64,000 bases of DNA. It comes from Hungatella hathewayi (lineage in GTDB: Bacteria; Bacillota; Clostridia; Lachnospirales; Lachnospiraceae). Where the stretch lies: assembly GCA_025149285.1 (NCBI GenBank), contig CP102274.1, positions 6,614,489 through 6,678,488 on the forward strand, read 5' to 3'. The position numbers were made by a program, and so were the translations under genes. The notes beneath the pieces are model-generated. The model saw only the letters and a list, made by a program, of their open reading frames with translations. It was not told the DNA's origin and ran no database searches. Shown here one piece after another: positions 9,566 through 18,756 of the stretch; position 1 is the first letter of the stretch; every line of letters starts with the position of its first letter.

Positions 9566-10422
9566 ACCTCCACCTCCCTGCTCCGGAAAAAGCTGGCAAC
9601 CAGAAAGCTGATTACAGCAAGAAATAATGTAAAAAGAATAGCCGCCGCCTGACCATACCCCGCTTTATAATACACAAAAATATTTTTATAGATATACATT
9701 GCCAGACTTTCGGAGGATGTTCCCGGTCCCCCTCCGGTTGTCACCATCGGATATTCAAAAACCTTCAGCCCCCACGACAGAACCAGTGTTGCATTGGTTG
9801 TAAAAGCCGGTACAATCAGTGGAAGTGTAATTTTAACAAAGGTATGAAGCGATTTGCTCCCTTCTACGCGTGCAACCTCATAATATTCATCCGGAACACT
9901 CTTAAGCGCAGCAAGGAAGACAATCATACAGTATCCAGTATCTTTCCAAACCGAGATTATAGCCAGACCGCGTATTACCGTCTTAGGGGAGGCCAGTAGA
10001 TTTTTCATCCCCAGAATCGAGTAACAGACATCACTGAAGATATAGGACCAGATATAAGAGGCCAGCACGATACTGATTACGTACGGCATAAAATAAATCG
10101 TACGCAGGATACGGTGAAACCTGGTGTTTCTGCTAATTCCGAGAGCCAGCAGCAGACCAAACAAATTACTGAATACCACCTCCATTGCCGCAAATTTAAT
10201 TGTGTTTACTGCCGGAGCTGCAATGCTCCCATCCGTTAACACATTTTTATAATTTTCCAATCCAACGATTGTGTAATCCACGCTAAACCCATCCCACCTG
10301 CGGAAGGAATATGGGATTCCCTGCAAAAACGGCATGATAACAAAAACAAAGAACACAACTGCGCATGGAGCAAGAAATAAAATGTTTTGTATTGTCTTTT
10401 TAACCATCTTCTTATTTCTCAT
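9562..10422 (-). CDS. ABC sugar transporter permease, MalF/UgpA type
   Basis: 286 residues from the preferred ATG at 10422, which has GGAAGG nine bases upstream. The frame is open back to 10491, but that would overlap the binding-protein gene. Six membrane helices are seen, with the EAA loop YYEVARVEGSKSLHTFVKIT. It forms the membrane channel with the 8738 permease and receives substrate from the 10460 binding protein. Confidence 0.92.
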   Translation of the reverse strand: MRNKKMVKKTIQNILFLAPCAVVFFVFVIMPFLQGIPYSFRRWDGFSVDYTIVGLENYKNVLTDGSIAAPAVNTIKFAAMEVVFSNLFGLLLALGISRNTRFHRILRTIYFMPYVISIVLASYIWSYIFSDVCYSILGMKNLLASPKTVIRGLAIISVWKDTGYCMIVFLAALKSVPDEYYEVARVEGSKSLHTFVKITLPLIVPAFTTNATLVLSWGLKVFEYPMVTTGGGPGTSSESLAMYIYKNIFVYYKAGYGQAAAILFTLFLAVISFLVASFFRSREVEV

Positions 10423-10459
10423 TCCCATCTTCCTTCCATTATTGGTATTGATTTTATTT

Positions 10460-11797
10460 TTATTTTGAAATTCCCGAAAAATCTTTATCAAGCATTGATA
10501 TCAGTCCTTCTGCCCCGATTTCCGGTGTTGCCGCAAACAGCTGTAAGTCACTTTCAAACTTGGATTTATATTCTCCGCTAAAATAAGGATAACTGTCTTT
10601 ACTTACTACCTTACCCGATTCTATAATTGCATTCATGTCCACAAAGATTGGATCCAGATCCGTTGTTTCCACTGGTATAATCGTAGGCACTTTTGCATTT
10701 TCGTACCATTGCCGGACTCCTTCCGCTGATGTCAGGTGTTCCATGAACTTCATTACCTCATCCGGATGCTTTGTCTGAGCACTAACCATAAATGCCGTAT
10801 CTACTCCAATTGGCAGCGTATTTTCCTCTGCCTGGTCCGACCAGGGGGTTGTAAAGAAGCCAAATTTTCCATCTGGATTATTCTTTCTAATGTCTCCGAT
10901 CGCCCAGGAACCGGTAATGCACATAGGATACTTTCCGCTGGCGAATAACTGGTTGGCTCTCGAAGCATCTGTTCCAAGATCGTCATCTCTTTTTGCGGAT
11001 AATCGTGCGGCATAAATGTCAGCCTGTAGTTTAAACATCGGATAATCGCTGAATTTTTTCTCCCCATTTTGTATCTTTTCATAAAACTTCTCATCCTCTT
11101 TTGCAACCATACTTCCAAAAGAACTATCAAAATCCACACGAGGATATATATTATCTTTATAGGCTCTTACAAAAGGAACTATGCCCTGTTCTTCAAATGT
11201 CCTGATAATCTCATTAAACTCGCTTAAAGTTGTCGGCGGCTTCAGCTGATATTCATCAAACATATCTTTATTGTAAAATACGCCTGCAATAGATCTGTCT
11301 ACCGGAACACCATAGACTTTTTCGCCTACACTTACCATCGCCTTATCTACTTCCGACAGGTTATCAAGGCACTTCTGTCCTGTTAAGTCAAGAACCTGTC
11401 CGGCCTCTGCCAGTTGAATAAACTGAGAAGGTTTCCCCATAAAAATATCCGGTGCGTCGCCTGCTGCAATTTTCGTTTGCAGCGAAGATGCAAACTGTGC
11501 CCATGGTGTGACTGCCTGCACTTCGATTTCAATATCAGGGTACTGTTCTGTTACGGACTGTACCCATGCATCAATTCCACTCCTCTTTGTCTCTTCCGCT
11601 GCATAATGCATGAGCACAAGCTTAACTTTCTCACCGGTCTTTGACTCTTCTGCGGAAGATTTTTTTTCTTCTTCGGTTGACTGTTTTTGAGTACTTTCGC
11701 TTTGAACCATTTCCTGTTTGGGCTCTTCTGATGACCCGCATGCAGTAAGTGCTAAAGCCGCCATGACCATGAGCATCATTTTTTTCTGTTTTCTCAT
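10460..11797 (-). CDS. extracellular solute-binding lipoprotein of a sugar-type ABC transporter
   Basis: 445 residues. The signal peptide ends in a lipobox (LTACGSSE), followed by a Glu/Ser/Lys-rich tether. The rest is a family-1 (MalE-like) binding protein: VKLVLMHYAAEETKRSG at the start of the fold, GDAPDIFMGKPSQF, and ITGSWAIGDIRKNNP near the hinge. It is lipid-anchored outside and delivers the solute to the two permeases downstream. First gene of the operon 10460-7521 and divergent from the YesMN-type kinase gene at 12006, which is the usual arrangement for a sensor regulating its transporter. The substrate cannot be read from sequence. Confidence 0.93.
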   Translation of the reverse strand: MRKQKKMMLMVMAALALTACGSSEEPKQEMVQSESTQKQSTEEEKKSSAEESKTGEKVKLVLMHYAAEETKRSGIDAWVQSVTEQYPDIEIEVQAVTPWAQFASSLQTKIAAGDAPDIFMGKPSQFIQLAEAGQVLDLTGQKCLDNLSEVDKAMVSVGEKVYGVPVDRSIAGVFYNKDMFDEYQLKPPTTLSEFNEIIRTFEEQGIVPFVRAYKDNIYPRVDFDSSFGSMVAKEDEKFYEKIQNGEKKFSDYPMFKLQADIYAARLSAKRDDDLGTDASRANQLFASGKYPMCITGSWAIGDIRKNNPDGKFGFFTTPWSDQAEENTLPIGVDTAFMVSAQTKHPDEVMKFMEHLTSAEGVRQWYENAKVPTIIPVETTDLDPIFVDMNAIIESGKVVSKDSYPYFSGEYKSKFESDLQLFAATPEIGAEGLISMLDKDFSGISK

Positions 11798-11948
11798 AAC
11801 ATAACCCTCCTATTCAAATAATACCGCGCATAATTTGTTGTATTTATAGTATATTTGTTTTTTATTTTCATTACTATATATGTAATTCTATATTTTATTA
11901 GTTATTTTTAGATTTTAGTTGATATATAAACGACTTTCACTTCTATTA

Positions 11949-11977
11949 TTGACTTTCTATCTCTATCCGGGTATTCT
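11949..11977 (+). promoter_or_regulatory. sigma-70 promoter for the YesMN-type two-component operon
   Basis: TTGACT and TATTCT are separated by 17 bases and lie 28 bases upstream of the kinase start codon. CAGGAGGAG is its ribosome site. The rest of 11798-12005 is AT-rich and must also hold the divergent promoter of the binding-protein gene, which I could not place with confidence. Confidence 0.65.
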
Positions 11978-12005
11978 AAAAACATAAAAGCAGGAGGAGA
12001 CGCAT

Positions 12006-13799
12006 ATGTCCAAGTTCATAACATGGTATTTAAATCTAAAGTTCAAACAAAAACTGCTGCTTTCCTTCCTTGTTATTATTTTTCTCACAACGCTCTGTAT
12101 CAGCGGTACCAATTATGCTGTAAGCAATTTGTTAATTACTCGCTATGTATCTGATTACTCCATTGCGATCTCCAGTCAGATTGCTTCTAATTTTGCTTCC
12201 CGAGTCGATAATATTGAGGAGACAAACTTTATAAAATATCAGAATGACGGGGCCTTTAATGAGATTCTCCCTGTCTCTGACTATACACCAATTCAAAACC
12301 GCTTATCATACCAGTCCGCCGTTGACAATCTCCTCTATTCTACCGATTACTATAAAAGTATTGCTTTCCTGGATCTAAATAACTACTTGTATACCGCCGG
12401 ATCTGATCTTCTGTCTGATCAAAGTATAGACTATTTTACAGACGAGGCTCCCGAAATAAAAAAATCATGGGGACAATGCGTGTGGGACAGCTGCCCAAAC
12501 GGAAACCTGTTATTAAAACGGGCACTCTATCACCTTCCTACCGGTACGTATATCGGCTGCCTCTTTGTGGAAATAGACAGGGATTACCTGATTAAAGTGT
12601 ATGAACAGTCGATTGACCGCTACGGCGGAAGTGTTGTAATATTTAACCCGGCTCATAAGCCTATGATCTCTGACCATGACACGTTTGAAAAAATCGCTCT
12701 GGAGGCAATATCAAGCGCCACCCAAGCCGAAAATCATACAGTGAAAATGAATGGAGAAACGTATACTGCCGCCGTATACAATACTCCTGACGGGCAGTGG
12801 ACTCTTACTCATATCGTTTCCCTTTCTCAGCTGACCGGTAAACTTCATGTAATCGGATATTGGATACTTTTTATAGGATTTGCTGTATTTGCGTTGGCTA
12901 TTGTCCTTGCCTTCCTGATTTCCGGCAATATCTCTCAAAATTTAAAGCTGCTCACAGACAGCATGAAACAATTCTCCAACGGAAATTTTGATGAGCACAT
13001 TGTGCCGGCCAGTCACGATGAATTTGCCATCATTGCGGATAATTTCAATACAATGGGACAAAAAATAAAAGCGCTGATGAGGGAGGTTGCTTTGGAACAA
13101 AAGCAAAAACAGCAGATTGAGTACCAGATGCTGGAATTCCAATATAATGCTCTTCAAGCACGTTTGAACCCCCATTTTCTTTATAATATTCTGGATTCTA
13201 TCAGTAGTCTGGCCAAACTGAAGGATGAATATGATATCAGTGACTGGATCTGTCTGCTCAGTGACATGCTGAGGGAAAGCATTGGGCAAAAAAAGCGCCT
13301 GATTCCACTGGATGAAGAAATATCCTATGTCAGAAAATATACGACTCTGTATCAAATGATGTATCGGGATCATGTAACCTTTATTTACAAATCGGATCCC
13401 TCACTTTCTTTCATACCAGTTCCGGCATTTATCCTTCAGCCCATAGTAGAAAATGCCATTGTTCATGGAATTGAGGGAATCTCAAGACACGGGATCATTC
13501 ATATTTGCAGTTTTAGCCAGGATAATACTCTGATCCTGGAAGTGTGTGATAACGGGCATGGGATGTCTCAGGATATGATTGAAATGATTTTAAATTCCAG
13601 ATACTCATCGGAAGACTCAGGTTCTCCATCACATGCCAAAGTAGGTCTCATAACCGTTCTGGAGCGCATCCGTCTTCTGTACGGCCCTGAATTTGGCATT
13701 CGTATTCAATCCGTACCGGAAGAGGGAACCCGGATTCGGATTATCCTGCCTGTTGCTGTTTCTCTATATCATGATCACAATTCAGAAGACCAGGAGTGA
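12006..13799 (+). CDS. YesM-type sensor histidine kinase
   Basis: 597 residues. A membrane helix at about 15-38, an extracellular sensor (about 40-275), a second helix (about 278-302) and a HAMP segment are followed by the His_kinase domain with the family motif LNPHFLYNILDSI, whose His is the phosphorylated residue. The ATPase domain has NAIVHGIEG and DNGHGM. This LytS/YesM type pairs with AraC-type regulators and usually controls a carbohydrate ABC transporter. The gene is divergent from such a transporter and followed directly by the regulator gene. Confidence 0.93.
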   Translation: MSKFITWYLNLKFKQKLLLSFLVIIFLTTLCISGTNYAVSNLLITRYVSDYSIAISSQIASNFASRVDNIEETNFIKYQNDGAFNEILPVSDYTPIQNRLSYQSAVDNLLYSTDYYKSIAFLDLNNYLYTAGSDLLSDQSIDYFTDEAPEIKKSWGQCVWDSCPNGNLLLKRALYHLPTGTYIGCLFVEIDRDYLIKVYEQSIDRYGGSVVIFNPAHKPMISDHDTFEKIALEAISSATQAENHTVKMNGETYTAAVYNTPDGQWTLTHIVSLSQLTGKLHVIGYWILFIGFAVFALAIVLAFLISGNISQNLKLLTDSMKQFSNGNFDEHIVPASHDEFAIIADNFNTMGQKIKALMREVALEQKQKQQIEYQMLEFQYNALQARLNPHFLYNILDSISSLAKLKDEYDISDWICLLSDMLRESIGQKKRLIPLDEEISYVRKYTTLYQMMYRDHVTFIYKSDPSLSFIPVPAFILQPIVENAIVHGIEGISRHGIIHICSFSQDNTLILEVCDNGHGMSQDMIEMILNSRYSSEDSGSPSHAKVGLITVLERIRLLYGPEFGIRIQSVPEEGTRIRIILPVAVSLYHDHNSEDQE

Positions 13800-13805
13800 T
13801 TGAAT

Positions 13806-14849
13806 ATGTACAAAATAGTTATTATTGATGATAATGAACTGACTCGCAAATCAATCGCCAAAACAATAAAGCGGCAGCTGCCCGACTGCGCAATAGTTGG
13901 CGACGCCTCCAACGGACGGGAGGGCTTAAGCTGCATACAGTCTGTATGTCCCGATATTATTATCAGCGATATCAAAATGCCGGACCTGGATGGCCTGTCC
14001 ATGGTGCGCATGGTCCAGTCATCCCTGCCGGCTTCTCAGATTATTTTTATCACCGGTTATCAGGATTTCGAAAATGCCCATGCTGCCATCAGGCTGCATG
14101 CCTGTGCCTTCCTGTTGAAACCAATACATGATAGCCAGCTTCTAGAGGCAATTGCACTTGCAAAGGATGAGATTCAAAAAAATGCGCCCTCCATGATACA
14201 GGGTTTTCAGGAACTCAATCTCTTCTTACAGCAAAATGCCCCGGAAGCATTTGAAGAAAAATTGTCTTCTATATACAGAAAAGCCATTTATCTAGTGCAA
14301 AAGGCTCCCGATGATTCCTCTGATATACTGCTTAACTGTATGCGCCAGGTCTGTTCCATTATCCTGCACTACTTCTGGAATCTGGCACCGCAAAAAATTA
14401 ACCTTGATCAGGAAACCACGAATCTGTATCACTTTACTCAGGTTCCAGACAGTGAGGCGGAGTGGTCCGCTTTTCTTATGGGCTACTATAACCGGCTCCA
14501 TCTGTCTGTTGCGAGAGAACATCAGAACTACAGCCTCATAATTACCCATGCTTTACAGTATCTCGAAAGCCACTATCAGCAGGAACTCAGTCTTTCAGAA
14601 GTTGCAAAGGTTGTTTCAGTAAACCCCTCCTATTTAAGTTCTCTAATCAAAAAAGAGACTGGAAAAAATTTTATAGATATAATTATTGAAGCCCGGTTGG
14701 AACACGCAAAAAAACTTCTACAGAATCCTAGCCATAGGATCAATGAAGTCGCTGATTTATCCGGATTTAAAGATTATGCTTATTTCTATCAAACATTTAA
14801 AAAACATGTGGGACTCTCTCCTAAAGAATATCGAAACCAGTTTCTATAA
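13806..14849 (+). CDS. YesN-type response regulator with AraC DNA-binding domain
   Basis: 347 residues from ATG 13806, which has AGGAG at good spacing; a TTG at 13800 is less likely. The receiver domain has IDDNE at 7-11 and phospho-acceptor Asp55 in SDIKMPD. A middle helical region (about 125-240) follows. The C-terminal AraC/XylS domain has two HTHs: LSLSEVAKVVSVNPSYLSSL and the second within INEVADLSGFKDYAYFYQTF. It presumably activates the divergent ABC transporter operon when phosphorylated by the kinase upstream. The kinase stop lies six bases before this start. Confidence 0.93.
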   Translation: MYKIVIIDDNELTRKSIAKTIKRQLPDCAIVGDASNGREGLSCIQSVCPDIIISDIKMPDLDGLSMVRMVQSSLPASQIIFITGYQDFENAHAAIRLHACAFLLKPIHDSQLLEAIALAKDEIQKNAPSMIQGFQELNLFLQQNAPEAFEEKLSSIYRKAIYLVQKAPDDSSDILLNCMRQVCSIILHYFWNLAPQKINLDQETTNLYHFTQVPDSEAEWSAFLMGYYNRLHLSVAREHQNYSLIITHALQYLESHYQQELSLSEVAKVVSVNPSYLSSLIKKETGKNFIDIIIEARLEHAKKLLQNPSHRINEVADLSGFKDYAYFYQTFKKHVGLSPKEYRNQFL

Positions 14850-14881
14850 ATTTATTATAATAGATGGATAACGCCGGACAC

Positions 14882-14910
14882 TTGGAAAAATTTTCCTTCT
14901 CTGCTATACT
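14882..14910 (+). promoter_or_regulatory. sigma-70 promoter for the GNAT gene
   Basis: TTGGAA and TATACT with a 17-base spacer lie 53 bases upstream of the start. The spacer contains the palindrome GGAAAAATTTTCC. Confidence 0.6.
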
Positions 14911-14963
14911 GATACCATCACATTCTGTATACATCTGACATTCAGTCTGAGGAGGAAGAATTT

Positions 14964-15767
14964 ATGAAAAAACTAACTGCTTCACATTACAACGACGCCA
15001 TGGCCTATGCCCTTCTGGAACCGGAATTCAACCTCTTCCTCATCGGAGATTTAGAAAACTACGGCCTGGAGTCGGAAAACGTCTCCGTATACACGGCTGA
15101 CACCTGGACAGGGGGTACGCTCCCCTACTTTATTCTGGATTACAGGAGTAATTTCCTGTTCTACAGCCATACCACAGATTACAATAAGGCTGAAGTAGCC
15201 GAATTTCTCTCCGAATTCCAGATGCGGAATCTGAGTGGAAAACGGGAACTGCTTGAACCCCTCATGCCGTTTTTAAAAGGTCTTGAGCTGGTCCCTACGT
15301 ATCTGGCAAGACTTAACCAGACAGCCATTCCCGACGACCCTGCCTTTCCTGCAAGGCGCCTTCTCCCGGATGATATTGACGCGATCTACGCACTGCTAAA
15401 GCAGATAGACGAGTTTTTCACCATGCGGAGTAAGACGGAAGAGGAAAATCGGGAAGATATTCTGAATTCCATGACAAATGAAGGCCGGATATACGGCGTC
15501 TTTGAAAATGGAACGCTTGCCGCCGTAGCCGGGACCTCGGCCGAAAATTCCATGTCAGCCATGGTCGTCAGCGTCGCGACTCTGCCCGAATACAGAGGCC
15601 GCGGATACGCCACCCGGCTGGTAACCCGTTTGTGTCAGGACTGCCTCGCCGACGGCATGAAATTTCTCTGTCTCTTCTATGATAATCCGGAAGCCGGCGT
15701 CATTTACCGCAAGATTGGGTTTAAGGAGCTGGGGCAGTATGCTATGGTGAGAAGTATTGAAAAATAA
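14964..15767 (+). CDS. GNAT-family N-acetyltransferase
   Basis: 267 residues. The C-terminal half is a GNAT fold with the acetyl-CoA loop LPEYRGRGYATRLVTRL (motif A, R/Q-x-x-G-x-G/A) and a motif B region ending in IYRKIGFKELGQY. The N-terminal half looks like a second, degenerate GNAT-like domain, as in other two-domain acetyltransferases. The ribosome site is AGGAGG. It is a single-gene unit with its own promoter and a terminator shared with the convergent atp operon. The acceptor substrate is unknown. Confidence 0.88.
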   Translation: MKKLTASHYNDAMAYALLEPEFNLFLIGDLENYGLESENVSVYTADTWTGGTLPYFILDYRSNFLFYSHTTDYNKAEVAEFLSEFQMRNLSGKRELLEPLMPFLKGLELVPTYLARLNQTAIPDDPAFPARRLLPDDIDAIYALLKQIDEFFTMRSKTEEENREDILNSMTNEGRIYGVFENGTLAAVAGTSAENSMSAMVVSVATLPEYRGRGYATRLVTRLCQDCLADGMKFLCLFYDNPEAGVIYRKIGFKELGQYAMVRSIEK

Positions 15768-15814
15768 TCTGAATGCATAAAACCAGGAATCCGGCTTATT
15801 GAACTTTTCTGCAA

Positions 15815-15893
15815 AAAAGAAAGCTTCTGCAAAAGCACTCCCCGTCAAACATCTCGTTTGCGCAGGTGCCTTTGCAGAAGCTTTCTTTCTTTT
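15815..15893. terminator. bidirectional terminator between GNAT gene and atp operon
   Basis: AAAGAAAGCTTCTGCAAA.GCAC pairs with GTGC.TTTGCAGAAGCTTTCTTT, a very long stem with A/T tracts on both sides and about 25 bases between the arms. Confidence 0.85.
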
Positions 15894-15923
15894 CATCCGC
15901 TCTATTACGGTGTGTTTCAATTC

Positions 15924-16340
15924 TTAGATCTCATACTTATGTTTCAGCCTCAGCCTCGCCAGCGACCTCGCCAGCGACGCCTCAAAATGCGAATGTTCCT
16001 GGATGCTCTTACTCTGTCTGAGCTGCTCCTCGGCCCTCTCTCTGGCCTCCTCGGCACGCCTTTCATCAATATCCTCAGGACGTTCCGCAGTATCCACCAG
16101 AAGGGTGACACGGTTATTGATAATCTGTACAAAGCCGTTGCCCACCACGCCGTTAATCCATTCGCCGCTTTCATTCATCAGTCTCATCTCGCCGATCGCA
16201 ACTGCAATTACCATGTCCTCATGGTGCGGCAGAACCTCTTTTTCTCCGTCTAACAGGGGGATGATGAGCTTCTGGCACGGTCCCTTAAAGAACACCTTGT
16301 CAGTTGCAATGATCTGCAGAAAAAATGTATTTGCGCTCAC
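15924..16340 (-). CDS. atpC: F1 ATP synthase epsilon subunit
   Basis: 138 residues: an N-terminal beta-sandwich (FFLQIIATDKVFFKGPCQKL, PLLDGEKEVLPHHEDMVIAV) and a C-terminal two-helix region with EAREREEE-like Arg/Glu-rich helices. It is the central-stalk regulator of the F1 motor. Last gene of the minus-strand operon, 12 bases after atpD, followed by the shared terminator. Confidence 0.95.
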   Translation of the reverse strand: MSANTFFLQIIATDKVFFKGPCQKLIIPLLDGEKEVLPHHEDMVIAVAIGEMRLMNESGEWINGVVGNGFVQIINNRVTLLVDTAERPEDIDERRAEEARERAEEQLRQSKSIQEHSHFEASLARSLARLRLKHKYEI

Positions 16341-16352
16341 AGGCCCTCACCT

Positions 16353-17759
16353 CTATCTGCCTTCCTCGGCTCCTAATGTCTTTGCCTTCTCGATTACCTC
16401 GTCGATCGTTCCCACGTTAAAGAACGCCGCCTCCGGATACTGGTCCATCTCGCCTTCTACGATGGCTTTAAAGCCGCGCACCGTCTCCTTCAAGGGAACG
16501 TACTTTCCGGCTACGCCGGTGAAATTCTCCGCCACGGAGAATGGCTGGGATAAGAATTTCTGGATCTTTCTGGCACGATTTACCGTGGTCTTATCCTCAT
16601 CGCCCAGCTCCTCCATTCCGAGGATTGCGATGATGTCCTGAAGCTCTCTGTATTTCTGAAGGGTCTCCTGAACCATTCTGGCAACCTCATAGTGTTCCTC
16701 ACCTACCACATCCGGTTCCAGAATACGGGAGTTGGATTCCAGCGGATCAACCGCCGGATAAATACCCTGTTCCACGATCTTTCTCGAAAGAACCGTCGTC
16801 GCATCCAAATGGGCAAAGGTGGTCGCCGGAGCCGGATCCGTCAAGTCATCGGCCGGCACGTAAACCGCCTGAACCGAAGTAACAGAACCGTTCTTGGTGG
16901 AGGTAATCCTCTCCTGTAACTCGCCCATCTCCGTCGCCAGTGTCGGCTGATAGCCAACAGCGGACGGCATACGTCCGAGCAGCGCGGACACCTCGGAACC
17001 GGCCTGAACGAAACGGAAGATATTGTCGATAAACAGCAGCACGTTTTTATGCTCCTGGTCACGGAAGTATTCCGCCATGGTAAGCCCCGTCTCCGCTACA
17101 CGCATACGGGCTCCCGGCGGCTCATTCATCTGACCGAATACCAGGGCCGTTTTCTCAATAACACCGGACTCTCCCATCTCGGTCCATAAGTCATTTCCTT
17201 CACGGGAACGCTCTCCAACACCGGTAAAGATGGAATATCCGCCATGCTCTGTGGCAATGTTATGAATCAGCTCCTGAATGAGGACCGTCTTGCCTACACC
17301 GGCGCCTCCAAACAGACCGATCTTTCCGCCCTTCGCATAGGGGGCCAGAAGGTCGATAACCTTGATTCCCGTCTCCAGGATCTCCGCTACCGGGCTCTGT
17401 TCCTCAAATGACGGCGGATCCCTGTGGATGACCCATTTCTCGCCTTCCTTTAACGGTTCGCCGTTGTCAATTGTCTCACCCAGGACGTTAAAAAGGCGTC
17501 CCAGTGTCTGCTCGCCGACAGGAACCCTGATTCCCGAACCGGTGGCCGTTACTTCCATATCTCTGCAGAGTCCTTCGCTGGAAGCAAGCATAATGCAGCG
17601 CACGGTATTATTTCCCAGATGCTGGGAAACTTCCATTACGCAGCGTTTTCCGTCATTATCTACCTCAAGGGCGTCCTTTATGCACGGCAGCTCCACGCCT
17701 TCCTCAAACTCCACGTCTACAACAGGCCCTAAAACCTGCACAATTTTTCCTTTATTCAT
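16353..17759 (-). CDS. atpD: F1 ATP synthase beta subunit
   Basis: 468 residues, full length. The catalytic nucleotide site is complete: P-loop GGAGVGKTVLIQELI, the catalytic Glu in GVGERSREGNDL, Walker B LLFIDNIFRF, and the DELSEED-like region (replaced here by EELGDEDKTTV). It makes ATP at the alpha/beta interface of F1. The context is atpG upstream and atpC downstream on the same strand. Confidence 0.98.
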   Translation of the reverse strand: MNKGKIVQVLGPVVDVEFEEGVELPCIKDALEVDNDGKRCVMEVSQHLGNNTVRCIMLASSEGLCRDMEVTATGSGIRVPVGEQTLGRLFNVLGETIDNGEPLKEGEKWVIHRDPPSFEEQSPVAEILETGIKVIDLLAPYAKGGKIGLFGGAGVGKTVLIQELIHNIATEHGGYSIFTGVGERSREGNDLWTEMGESGVIEKTALVFGQMNEPPGARMRVAETGLTMAEYFRDQEHKNVLLFIDNIFRFVQAGSEVSALLGRMPSAVGYQPTLATEMGELQERITSTKNGSVTSVQAVYVPADDLTDPAPATTFAHLDATTVLSRKIVEQGIYPAVDPLESNSRILEPDVVGEEHYEVARMVQETLQKYRELQDIIAILGMEELGDEDKTTVNRARKIQKFLSQPFSVAENFTGVAGKYVPLKETVRGFKAIVEGEMDQYPEAAFFNVGTIDEVIEKAKTLGAEEGR

Positions 17760-17798
17760 AATCTGTTTCTCACAGCTCGTGAGGACTCCTCCTCTCTG

Positions 17799-18698
17799 TT
17801 ATTTTTTCTTCTTCTTTTTTTGGGCCTTGGCTCCGCTGATTACCTCAGTGATCTCCTGGGTAATGGCAGCCTGGCGGACCCGGTTATAGGTAATTGCCAG
17901 TTCATCCAGCATATCCTGCGCACTCTTCGTGGCGGCCTGCATGGCCATCATTCTGGAATTCTGCTCGCTGGAATAGGATTCCACCAGACCGCCATAGATA
18001 AATCCGGCTATATAGTTTGGTACGATGGCATCGATCACCGCCTTGGGCGATGGCTTCATCGTGATTTCCTCTAAATGGATGTCGATCGGTATGCCCTGGG
18101 GCACGCTGAAATTAGACTTCGGAAGCGGTAAAAGCTGCGTAATCTCGGCCTCCATCTTCATTGCATTGACCATTCTGGTATAAATCATGTATACCTCATC
18201 CAGTTTCCCGGACAGGAAATAATCCACGATTTTCTCCTCAATGATCCTCGCCCGGCTCATATTCGGGTTTTGCACCGTATACCGGAAATCCTGCTCTACC
18301 GGAATCCCCTTTCTCACAAAATACTGCTGGCCCAGCTCACCGACCACGAACAGCATGGGATTGCCGCCCTTGTCGATCTGTTCCTGAACCAGCTTGAATA
18401 CGTTGTGATTGTATGCGCCCGCAAGGCCTTTGTCCGCGGTTACCACGATATATCCGATCTTCCTGTCTTCCGGCTTAATCTGCGGCCTCGTATCGAAATA
18501 CGGGTCCTCTATCTCCGGTGTATGCCTGACAATTCGGGAAATGGTCCTCTGGAGCGCATAGAAATAGGGTTCTGTATCGGTTAAGTTTTTTCTGGCCTTT
18601 TTAAGCTTTGACGAGGAAATCGTATACATCGCATTCGTAATCTTCATCGTACTCTTGATACTGTTCATCCTGCTTTGTATCTCTCTCGCATTTGCCAT
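17799..18698 (-). CDS. atpG: F1 ATP synthase gamma subunit
   Basis: 299 residues. The N-terminal coiled-coil helix begins MANAREIQSRMNSIKSTMKI, the Rossmann-like middle part has YIVVTADKGLAGAYN, and the C-terminal helix has RQAAITQEITEVISGAKA, ending in a run of lysines. It is the rotating central shaft, located between atpA and atpD as in standard atp operons. Confidence 0.97.
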   Translation of the reverse strand: MANAREIQSRMNSIKSTMKITNAMYTISSSKLKKARKNLTDTEPYFYALQRTISRIVRHTPEIEDPYFDTRPQIKPEDRKIGYIVVTADKGLAGAYNHNVFKLVQEQIDKGGNPMLFVVGELGQQYFVRKGIPVEQDFRYTVQNPNMSRARIIEEKIVDYFLSGKLDEVYMIYTRMVNAMKMEAEITQLLPLPKSNFSVPQGIPIDIHLEEITMKPSPKAVIDAIVPNYIAGFIYGGLVESYSSEQNSRMMAMQAATKSAQDMLDELAITYNRVRQAAITQEITEVISGAKAQKKKKKK

Positions 18699-18756
18699 AT
18701 CTTACACCTGCTTCTGTTTATTTGTTTCAATTCACATTTCGAGTTTGCAGATCAAC

